A stretch of DNA of 6,420 nucleotides from RGEC01 sp044371405. GTDB taxonomy: Bacteria > Bacteroidota > Bacteroidia > NS11-12g > UBA955. The first letter of the stretch is position 1. Each line of letters opens with the position of its first letter. A model generated the notes under the pieces. That model ran no database searches and had not been told where the DNA came from. It worked only from the letters and a program-made list of their open reading frames with translations. The DNA is taken from contig JBILTS010000125.1 of assembly GCA_044371405.1 (NCBI GenBank), positions 1-6,420 on the forward strand, read 5' to 3'. Below, piece after piece: positions 1 to 5,612 of this stretch. The position numbers were made by a program, and so were the translations under genes.

Positions 1-1
1 C

Positions 2-1744
2 ATTTGGGTTAAACCGGAACTGAAAGTAAAAATAACCGCAGGCGCAACACCTGTTTGTGTAGGAAAATCAGTTTCCTTATCTGCTACTGCTACTGGGGGT
101 GACACATCCGGCTACACATACAGCTGGAATAACGGACTGGGAACTGGTGCAAGCAAAACCATCACCCTCACCGACACCCAAATTGTGATTGTTACCCTAA
201 CCGATGGTTGCACCATACTGCCTGCAAAAGACACCATCACGCTGTACACCCATCCTGCACTGAGACTCAAGCTCTCCAACGACACCATCATCTGCCGGGG
301 CAGTCAGGTTATTCTCAATGCTTCCCTCAGCGGTGGCAAGGGTTCGGGATATACCTATACCTGGAACAACGGAAAAACCACGGGCAACATTACAGAAACA
401 CCAACTTCTGCCCAATGGTACACGGTCATCGGTTCTGACAATTGCTCGCCCTTGGTGAAAGATAGCGTAAAAGTAGACAGACTGCCTGCGTTAAGTTTGA
501 GCAAATTCAAAGACACAACCATTTGCGATGGTCAAACAGTGAATGTAAAACTTATCGCCACAGGTGGAAAATCAAATGCTTACAATGTTTCCTGGAACCC
601 AGGCGGGCAATCCGGCTTGAATGTAACATTGAATCCTCCTAGTGCCGGAATTACCCGCTACACCGCAGTGTTAAGTGATGGTTGCACCCAATTAAACGAT
701 ACCACAGCATTTAATGTGACACGCCTGCTGCCACTTGGTGGAAGCATTGCTGCCACACCGGCAGCTGTTTGTCAGGGCGATTCATTATCCCTGACGCTAA
801 CACAAACGGGAGGAAAAATCGCCGGACATCAATGGACCATAGACGGGGTGCCTGTAGCATGGACTAAACTTCGCACCGATCCAGGCTTTACCCGTTCATA
901 TAACTACACGCTCACCGACGGCTGCTCGGCGCCTTTCACGACTTCTGCAAACGTGGTGGTTCACCCCAAACCCAACGCCGTGGTTACTACTGACATAAAC
1001 GACATTTGTGCAGGCGACAGGGTGCAGTTCTCCTTCGTAAGTGCAGATGCGGCCAAGGCATTCTGGATATTCGGGCCCAAAGATTCTGCAAATGCAACAA
1101 CCGGACCCTACACACGAATTTTCAAAAATGCAGGCAGTTATTTTGCCACACTGCGGGTAACCACCTCAAACGGATGTCAGAAACTCTTTGGCATTACAGA
1201 CAGTATCCGCGTAACCGCCTTTCCAGTGGCATCCTTTACCCCAACTCCATCGCTGGCATCCATAGAGCAGCCTTTTATACAGTTTAATGACAACAGCAAG
1301 GGTGGCAGCCAGTACACATGGTTTTTCGGAGACGGCAACACCTCCGGCATTCCGGGCAGCACTTCCCACACCTACAGCGATACCGGTCGCTACAAAGTGC
1401 AGCTCGTAGTAAATAAACCGCCGGGTTGCGCCGATACTGCGGAAGCATGGGTGAGAATTAAAGACGTTTATTATCTATACATCCCCACGGCTTTCACACC
1501 CGACGAAAATAATTTGAACGAAGTATATGCTCCCTATGCCCGCGGCTGTGTTTCATTTAACATGAAAATCTACAACCGATGGGGCGCAAAAGTATTTGAA
1601 ACCAGCCAGATTGGTAAAGGGTGGAACGGGAAAACCCCGGATGGAAAAGAGGCCCTCAATGGCATGTATCCGCTGATTATTGAAACCCTGGATACTGAAG
1701 GATACAGACATGTGGAAAAAGGGGTTTTGATGCTCACCCGATAA
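2..1744 (+). CDS. Large secreted multi-repeat surface protein with type IX secretion (type B / gliding-motility-associated) C-terminal domain, 5'-truncated
   Basis: The reading frame is open from the first complete codon of the window to TAA at 1742-1744, giving 580 C-terminal residues; the start and signal peptide lie upstream. Residues here count from base 2. Residues about 5-407 are five Ig/PKD-like repeats, each with a Cys pair (C19/C70, C98/C148, C175/C228, C257/C308, C336/C392). Residues about 408-487 form a PKD domain with a W-F-F-G-D-G strand and an H-T-Y...G-x-Y-x-V-x-L edge. Residues about 488-580 match the CHU_C/gliding-motility-associated C-terminal domain: IPTAFTPDENNLNE, then YNRWGAKVFET, GWNGK, and a final basic residue. 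In the Bacteroidota this domain marks proteins sent across the outer membrane by the type IX system and held on, or released from, the surface. Adhesion or gliding is an inferred role; no catalytic domain is visible in this part. The low-charge, T/S/N/G-rich composition fits an extracellular stalk. Its stop overlaps the start of the phosphatase gene. Confidence 0.93.
   Translation: MWVKPELKVKITAGATPVCVGKSVSLSATATGGDTSGYTYSWNNGLGTGASKTITLTDTQIVIVTLTDGCTILPAKDTITLYTHPALRLKLSNDTIICRGSQVILNASLSGGKGSGYTYTWNNGKTTGNITETPTSAQWYTVIGSDNCSPLVKDSVKVDRLPALSLSKFKDTTICDGQTVNVKLIATGGKSNAYNVSWNPGGQSGLNVTLNPPSAGITRYTAVLSDGCTQLNDTTAFNVTRLLPLGGSIAATPAAVCQGDSLSLTLTQTGGKIAGHQWTIDGVPVAWTKLRTDPGFTRSYNYTLTDGCSAPFTTSANVVVHPKPNAVVTTDINDICAGDRVQFSFVSADAAKAFWIFGPKDSANATTGPYTRIFKNAGSYFATLRVTTSNGCQKLFGITDSIRVTAFPVASFTPTPSLASIEQPFIQFNDNSKGGSQYTWFFGDGNTSGIPGSTSHTYSDTGRYKVQLVVNKPPGCADTAEAWVRIKDVYYLYIPTAFTPDENNLNEVYAPYARGCVSFNMKIYNRWGAKVFETSQIGKGWNGKTPDGKEALNGMYPLIIETLDTEGYRHVEKGVLMLTR
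14..1222 (+). repeat. Five tandem Ig/PKD-like protein repeats, about 79 residues (237 bp) each
   Basis: Approximate units are 14-253, 254-484, 485-730, 731-967 and 968-1222. Each of the first four begins near a Pro-containing linker, then has a C-x-G-(x)-S/Q/D motif, a hydrophobic strand ending in a GG pair, a central W (W-N-N-G in units 1 and 2), and an aromatic strand closing with D-G-C or D-N-C. First-cysteine spacing is 79, 77, 82 and 79 residues, and the two cysteines of a unit are 50-56 apart, which fits one disulfide per domain. Units 1 and 2 share the stretch SGYTY[S/T]WNNG and are the most alike. Unit 5 has drifted toward a PKD sequence. The similarity is at protein level; third codon positions differ, so these are old duplications rather than recent DNA repeats. 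More copies probably lie upstream. Confidence 0.85.
1463..1741 (+). other. Type B T9SS sorting domain (CHU_C / gliding-motility-associated C-terminal domain)
   Basis: This part encodes the last 93 residues of the surface protein. It shows the family order: hydrophobic strand, P-T-A-F-T-P-D followed by an N-x-L-N-E that replaces the usual G-D-G-x-N-D, then K-I-Y-N-R-W-G-x-K-V-F-E-T, G-W-N-G-K, G-M-Y-P-L-I-I-E, and a C-terminal strand ending L-M-L-T-R. The domain directs secretion through the type IX translocon and is known to depend on partner proteins of the PorP/SprF type. No such partner is encoded in this window. Confidence 0.88.
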
Positions 1745-2535
1745 TGAATTCACCATTCATTACCGCAATTATGGAGGCCTGCAAAACGGCAGGAGACTTT
1801 CAGCTACAGCACTTTCGGTCGGTTTCATCCGATGCTGTTTCAGACAAAGGCCTGAATCAGCTGGTGAGTTTTGTGGATGTTGAGAGCGAAAAAATACTGG
1901 TGCAAAAAATGCAAAAAATCAGGCCGGAGGCAGGATTTATTACGGAAGAAAATACGGCACCTCAGCACGCTGATAATAGCGCGGTATGGATCATTGATCC
2001 ACTGGACGGAACAACCAACTTTTTACATGGCTTGCAGGTATTCTCCATCAGTGTGGCACTCATGGAAAATGGGGAAATTACAGCCGGTGTGGTTTATGCT
2101 CCTGCCATGAATGAAATGTTTTGTGCAGAAAAAGGCAAAGGTGCTTATTTGAACAACCATCCAATCCGGGTAAGTGAAACCCGCCATTTGAAGACTTCAC
2201 TGATTGCCACCGGTTTTCCCTACTATGAATTTCAGCAAACCGCTGCTTATTTAGCGTTGCTGGGCGAATTAATGAAATCAACACATGGGCTGCGCAGAAT
2301 GGGCTCAGCCGCAATAGACCTGGCATACACGGCCTGTGGCAGATTCGATGGTTTCTACGAGACAGGACTGAATGCGTGGGATGTAGCAGCCGGTGCCCTG
2401 TTGGTGGAAGAAGCAGGTGGCCTGGTCAGCGATTTTCATGAGCAGCCCAATCATTTATTCGGAAGACAGATATTGGCTGCAAACCCTCATGTTTATCAGG
2501 AATTACAGCCCATGACCCGGTCATATTTGGGATAG
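1744..2535 (+). CDS. Inositol monophosphatase family protein (Mg2+-dependent sugar/inositol phosphatase)
   Basis: The 263-residue product is full length for the family. Both signature motifs are intact: DPLDGTTNF at residues 85-93 and WDVAAGALLVEEAGG at 212-226. By analogy with characterised family members the metal ligands are E68 (in I-T-E-E, where many homologues have G-E-E), D85, the carbonyl of L87, D88 and D213. D45 in L-V-S-F-V-D fits the usual conserved position, and R-R-x-G-S-A-A-I-D-L at 184-193 is the typical helix before the second motif. It should be a soluble cytoplasmic enzyme hydrolysing a phosphate monoester such as myo-inositol 1-phosphate; the true substrate cannot be read from sequence, and CysQ or fructose-1,6-bisphosphatase-type activity is possible but less likely. 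The ATG shares one base with the stop of the upstream surface-protein gene (TAATG), suggesting translational coupling. A second in-frame ATG at 1771 would remove nine residues; the first is preferred because it keeps the N-terminal helix. Confidence 0.94.
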   Translation: MNSPFITAIMEACKTAGDFQLQHFRSVSSDAVSDKGLNQLVSFVDVESEKILVQKMQKIRPEAGFITEENTAPQHADNSAVWIIDPLDGTTNFLHGLQVFSISVALMENGEITAGVVYAPAMNEMFCAEKGKGAYLNNHPIRVSETRHLKTSLIATGFPYYEFQQTAAYLALLGELMKSTHGLRRMGSAAIDLAYTACGRFDGFYETGLNAWDVAAGALLVEEAGGLVSDFHEQPNHLFGRQILAANPHVYQELQPMTRSYLG

Positions 2536-2556
2536 CCGTTTTATATTGCTAATTTG
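2526..2556 (+). promoter_or_regulatory. Candidate Bacteroidota-type promoter for the LysE-family gene
   Basis: TTTG at 2526-2529 is followed after 19 bases by CTAATTTG at 2549-2556. The known consensus is TTTG around -33 and TAnnTTTG around -7. The -33 element is perfect; the -7 element keeps TTTG but lacks the TA in register (it reads TAATTTG, one base short). The -33 element falls within the last codons of the phosphatase gene. Transcription would begin around 2560-2562, only a few bases before the TTG start at 2565. No terminator-like hairpin is seen in the 29-base gap, so read-through from upstream is also possible. Confidence 0.4.
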
Positions 2557-2564
2557 CCGTCGAA

Positions 2565-3227
2565 TTGTTTTGGATCATCCCCATACTGAAAGGCATTGGT
2601 CAGGGCTTTCTGATCAGCATTCTCAGCTTTGGACCATCGTTTTTTACCCTGATCAATTCAGGTATCAAGGGTGGTAAAGCAGAAGGAATGCGTGTGGCGC
2701 TGGGTATTTTCCTCAGTGAACTCATCATGGCACTCGTGTGCTTTTTCGGACTCTCCCAGTTTTTTATTTTACCCGAGTTCCAGATCATATTTTCACTGTT
2801 TGCAGCCACGGCCATATCATACCTTGGATTTAGAGGTTTTTATAAAAAATATCAGCATTTTTTACGCAGCATTGAAAATCCCGCTGCAAAAAGCAAGTCA
2901 TTCCTAAAAGGTTTTTTATTAAATCTTATAAACCCCTTCGTTTTATTTCTTTGGATTGGTATGCTCGCTATCGTATCGGTATATTACGATAAATCAGATC
3001 CACAATATGAAACATCTATACTAATTAATCTTATTTCCATACTTTTTACACTTTTTTTCATGGATTTAGGAAAAGTATTATTAAGTGATTTTCTGGGCCG
3101 TAAATTAAGTCGTCGTGTTTATTATTTTATTAATAAATATTTTGGTTTAATTTTAATTTTAATTGGTATTTATTTTTTCTATCATTTTGTTACACTGCTA
3201 ATACCATACCTGAAAGTTGCCTATTGA
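2565..3227 (+). CDS. LysE/RhtB-family membrane transporter (probable amino-acid or metabolite exporter)
   Basis: The 220-residue, strongly hydrophobic protein has about six predicted membrane segments (near residues 8-30, 42-64, 67-90, 116-140, 150-172 and 190-212). The first carries the family's G-P pair (G23-P24, in S-F-G-P-S-F-F), followed by a short loop G-I-K-G-G-K-A-E-G like the family's S-L-x-K-G-x-K-A-G. The fourth has the conserved N-P (N123-P124, L-I-N-P-F-V-L-F-L-W). Length fits the LysE/RhtB family, inner-membrane exporters of amino acids or related solutes; the substrate is unknown. The start is TTG at 2565: an in-frame TAA lies at 2550-2552 and the next in-frame ATG is at residue 42, which would delete the first membrane segment. 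Base composition changes sharply inside the gene: about 42% GC to 2910, then about 25% to 3200, with leucine mostly TTA and phenylalanine mostly TTT. Its end overlaps the next gene by 11 bases. Confidence 0.85.
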   Translation: MFWIIPILKGIGQGFLISILSFGPSFFTLINSGIKGGKAEGMRVALGIFLSELIMALVCFFGLSQFFILPEFQIIFSLFAATAISYLGFRGFYKKYQHFLRSIENPAAKSKSFLKGFLLNLINPFVLFLWIGMLAIVSVYYDKSDPQYETSILINLISILFTLFFMDLGKVLLSDFLGRKLSRRVYYFINKYFGLILILIGIYFFYHFVTLLIPYLKVAY

Positions 3228-4104
3228 TATCAATATATTGCTTAATGTGGTGCTCGGCATGATCATGTTCGGGCTTGGACTTTCATTAACAAAAGAAGAT
3301 TTTAGGCATTTATTTGATCAGCCCAGGGCCCTGAGCATTGGCCTCGCCTCTCAAATGCTGCTTTTGCCTTTTCTGGCTTGGATAATTGCAAAGCAAAGTA
3401 ACCTGAGTGCCGAAATGCAGGTAGGTATCATGATTCTTTCGGTGTGTCCGGGCGGAATTACTAGCAACCTGGTAAGTTACTACGTTAAAGGCAATGTAGC
3501 CCTGGCCATCAGTCTCACCGTTTGCAATGCACTACTATCGCTTTTCACCATACCTTTTTTGGTGAACTTGTTCCTGCAACATTTTATGAACACTGGCAGA
3601 ATCATTGAGCTTCCCTTTTGGCAAACCATGTTCGATATTTTTGTGGTTACCATCATGCCTGCCATGCTGGGCATGTTGGCAAGACATCAATATGGCAATC
3701 ATGCATTGAAAATTGAGAAGAACCTTAACATCATTTTACCAGTGCTGTTGCTGATGGTTTTTACTTTCAAATTTCTTGCAGGCAGCGATAAGGGCGGAAC
3801 AGCCATGACAATTCAGGATTTGAGGAATTTAACCCTATGGGTAATTGTTCTGAATGTGGGCAGCATGCTCATTGGTTACCTGGCAGCAGCCCTAGGTAAA
3901 CTATCATTAAAAAACCGCATTACCATTGCCGTAGAGGTAGGTCTTCACAACACAGCGCTTGCCTTGCTTATTGCCGGAGACAAATTAGAAATTCCAGCCA
4001 TGGAAAAACCGGCTTTGGTTTATGCCCTCTATTCCTTTGTCATCACCTTTCTGGTTGCATGGTCGCTGATGAAACTTGACCCGGCATTCAAAAAGGAAAT
4101 GTAA
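3217..4104 (+). CDS. Bile acid:sodium symporter (BASS) family transporter
   Basis: The 295-residue product has eight to ten hydrophobic segments and the two BASS core motifs: CPGGITSN at residues 77-84 followed by K-G-N-V-A-L-A-I-S-L-T, and EVGLHNTALAL at 240-250. These are the crossover helices that bind sodium and substrate in the bacterial ASBT structures. By ungapped comparison from memory with the Neisseria protein, Q46, S83, N84, T101 and E240 sit at sodium-site positions, while A97 replaces a serine and H244 replaces a glutamine. It is an inner-membrane, probably sodium-driven importer of organic anions (2-oxoacids, pantoate-like compounds or sterol acids are known family substrates); the actual solute is unknown. 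TTG at 3217 is chosen because it gives M-P-I-D-I-N-I-L-L-N ahead of the first segment, but TTG at 3238 (seven residues shorter, no overlap) is also possible. The overlap with the LysE-family gene implies one transcript and an import/export pair on the same or related metabolites, which is inference. Confidence 0.9.
   Translation: MPIDINILLNVVLGMIMFGLGLSLTKEDFRHLFDQPRALSIGLASQMLLLPFLAWIIAKQSNLSAEMQVGIMILSVCPGGITSNLVSYYVKGNVALAISLTVCNALLSLFTIPFLVNLFLQHFMNTGRIIELPFWQTMFDIFVVTIMPAMLGMLARHQYGNHALKIEKNLNIILPVLLLMVFTFKFLAGSDKGGTAMTIQDLRNLTLWVIVLNVGSMLIGYLAAALGKLSLKNRITIAVEVGLHNTALALLIAGDKLEIPAMEKPALVYALYSFVITFLVAWSLMKLDPAFKKEM
3222..3235 (+). repeat. 14-bp perfect palindrome at the exporter/symporter junction
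   Basis: TATTGATATCAATA reads the same on both strands. It covers the stop codon of the LysE-family gene (3225-3227) and lies between the two possible TTG starts of the BASS gene (3217 and 3238). It could be a regulator site or form a small hairpin (5-bp stem, ATAT loop) that affects start choice, but an AT-rich palindrome this short can arise by chance. Confidence 0.35.
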
Positions 4105-4107
4105 GCG

Positions 4108-4115
4108 TAAATTTG
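4108..4115 (+). promoter_or_regulatory. Candidate -7 promoter element for the DUF4403 lipoprotein gene
   Basis: TAAATTTG is a perfect match to the Bacteroidota TAnnTTTG element, followed by C. It begins three bases after the BASS stop codon and ends 26 bases before ATG 4142, so the leader would be about 20 bases. The -33 region at the usual spacing (4085-4088, CATT) is a poor match. The position supports ATG 4142 over the upstream in-frame TTG at 4076, since a transcript from here would not include that TTG. Confidence 0.5.
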
Positions 4116-4141
4116 CACTTTCATTATTAACCGCTTTTTCC

Positions 4142-5536
4142 ATGTTTAGAAATTATTCTTTTTTTCCACTTTTATCATTCATGACTTTTTGGCTGCTGCA
4201 GGGATGCGGAGGGATTAAACCCAAAGCCCCCGACACCGCCAATAAAACCCTGGAGCCCAAACAGTTGCCGGCTGTTGTATCCAATATCCACATACCCATC
4301 AAAGTGGAGATGAAACCATTCTTTAAAATGGCTGACGACGCCTTTGACAAAGAGTTTCAAGGCAGTGATAAACCATGTTCTGGACTACGTTATGACTTTA
4401 AAGTTAAACGTGAACCCCTTCAGATTTCGGGCAATGGCAAAACGGTTAATTTAAACCTGGATATGGCTTACGGCTTTAAAGGAGAGTATTGTGCCGCTTG
4501 CGTTTTCGAAACATGCGTAAACCCTCCCGTACCTTTCTCGTGCGGGTGGAATGAAAAACTAAGACGGGTAAACGTAAAATTGGCTTCTGATATTGATATT
4601 TTGTCCAACTATCAAATAAAATCATCGTCCCGTTTCACAGATATTAAAACCATAGATCCCTGCGAGGTGACCTTCGCCAATATCAATATCAATAGCATAC
4701 TCCAAAACAGACTTAAGCCCCGATTGGGTGAATTTGCGGGAATGATTGACGCAGAAGTGGCCAAACTGGACCTCAAGCCCTACGTAAAACCCATTTGGGA
4801 AGCCTTGCAAAGTGATATCAAAATAGATAAGCTGGGATACCTACGCTTTCAGCCCAAAGAACTTAGTTTGGGCGAAATTGATTTAAATGGGTCTCAGCTC
4901 AGCTTTTCGGTGGGCCTAAAAGCCGCACCGGTTATTGCATCAGTGCCTTTATCCGCAACGCCCTCCGCATTACCCAACCTGTCTGCCTACAAGAAGAAAA
5001 ATGGGTTTGAGGTATATACAGATTTGCACCTGAATTACGATTCTCTATCACAACAAGCTTATAGTACCATCAAGGATGAAGTATTTAAACTGGGCAATAA
5101 AAAGTTAAAGGTAACCTACCTGAAACTCTTTCCGGCCAAAGACAAATTGGGTGTAGAAGTGGGTTTTACCGGAAGCAACAAAGGTGTTTTTTACCTCCTC
5201 AGTGTGCCTGAATTCAACACCAAAACCTCCAAACTGCGGCTAACCAGGGTTGAGTACGACATTAAAACAAAAAATGTATTGATTAAATCAGCCAAATGGC
5301 TGCTGGATGAAACCATTCGTAAAAAAATGGAAGAGCAAATGGTATTTGACCTTTCCGATCTGATGAAGCTGACTCGCGAATCCATCAATGCCTCCTTGAA
5401 TCAAAAAATGGATAATGGAGTTCGGCTGCAGGGCAAATTACAGGATCTTGATATTAAAGATTACAGTATCCAGTCCGATGCACTGGTGATTCGGACGCTC
5501 ACCAGTGGCAACCTTCAGGTATTTGTGAATCAGTAA
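4142..5536 (+). CDS. DUF4403 family lipoprotein
   Basis: The product is 464 residues from ATG 4142. The frame is open further upstream to a TTG at 4076, but only the ATG gives a proper lipoprotein signal: M-F-R-N, a hydrophobic core, and lipobox L-Q-G-C with C22 as the lipidated residue. A candidate -7 box at 4108-4115 agrees. After the signal comes a Pro/Lys linker, then I-H-I-P-I-K-V near residue 50, typical of this family's first strand. The C-terminal half has the family pattern G-V-F-Y-L-L-S-V-P-E-F (about 348-358), then Y-D-I-K-T-K-N-V-L-I-K-S-A-K-W-L-L (372-388) and a helix rich in K/R/E. The function of DUF4403 is unknown; the protein should sit in the periplasm or at the outer membrane. 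Odd points are a C-x2-C-x4-C-x8-C cluster at residues 117-134 plus C79 and C174, and an apparent repeat of one half by the other. It is probably transcribed alone; no terminator is visible after it. Confidence 0.82.
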   Translation: MFRNYSFFPLLSFMTFWLLQGCGGIKPKAPDTANKTLEPKQLPAVVSNIHIPIKVEMKPFFKMADDAFDKEFQGSDKPCSGLRYDFKVKREPLQISGNGKTVNLNLDMAYGFKGEYCAACVFETCVNPPVPFSCGWNEKLRRVNVKLASDIDILSNYQIKSSSRFTDIKTIDPCEVTFANININSILQNRLKPRLGEFAGMIDAEVAKLDLKPYVKPIWEALQSDIKIDKLGYLRFQPKELSLGEIDLNGSQLSFSVGLKAAPVIASVPLSATPSALPNLSAYKKKNGFEVYTDLHLNYDSLSQQAYSTIKDEVFKLGNKKLKVTYLKLFPAKDKLGVEVGFTGSNKGVFYLLSVPEFNTKTSKLRLTRVEYDIKTKNVLIKSAKWLLDETIRKKMEEQMVFDLSDLMKLTRESINASLNQKMDNGVRLQGKLQDLDIKDYSIQSDALVIRTLTSGNLQVFVNQ

Positions 5537-5576
5537 AGGTGCTGTCCAATGAATTGAACGTGTGAACAAGCCAGAA

Positions 5577-5607
5577 TCTGCACAGTCTGCGTGGCGGTAT
5601 ACCTTTG
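5577..5607 (+). promoter_or_regulatory. Candidate promoter for the OmpA-type lipoprotein gene, near-leaderless
   Basis: TACCTTTG at 5600-5607 matches TAnnTTTG perfectly and TCTG at 5577-5580, exactly 19 bases upstream, matches three of four positions of the TTTG -33 element. The -7 element overlaps an 8-bp palindrome, GGTATACC (5596-5603). Only five bases separate it from ATG 5613, so a start site at the usual distance would fall at or within a few bases of the A of the ATG. The rest of the 76-base gap (5537-5612) shows no hairpin with a T-run and no small ORF of note. Confidence 0.55.
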
Positions 5608-5612
5608 TATGA

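Noticed and set aside
1006..1287. Alternative + strand frame of 93 codons within the surface-protein gene
   Set aside because: It overlaps conserved repeat and PKD coding sequence, is rich in Cys/Arg/Gln from out-of-frame reading and shows no domain.
4076..4141. Upstream TTG extension of the DUF4403 gene (22 extra residues overlapping the BASS gene)
   Set aside because: The extension is basic and would put the lipoprotein signal in the interior; ATG 4142 gives a correctly placed lipobox and lies just after a good -7 promoter element.
4588..4691. 13-bp inverted repeat (TGATATTGATATT at 4588-4600 and its complement at 4679-4691)
   Set aside because: Both arms encode alternating Ile with Asp or Asn (S-D-I-D-I and N-I-N-I-N), low-complexity strand sequence that readily produces such matches; the arms are 78 bases apart inside a coding region.
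5537..5612. Possible terminator or small RNA between the DUF4403 and OmpA-type genes
   Set aside because: No stem of useful length followed by a T-run is present; the gap contains only the promoter candidate.
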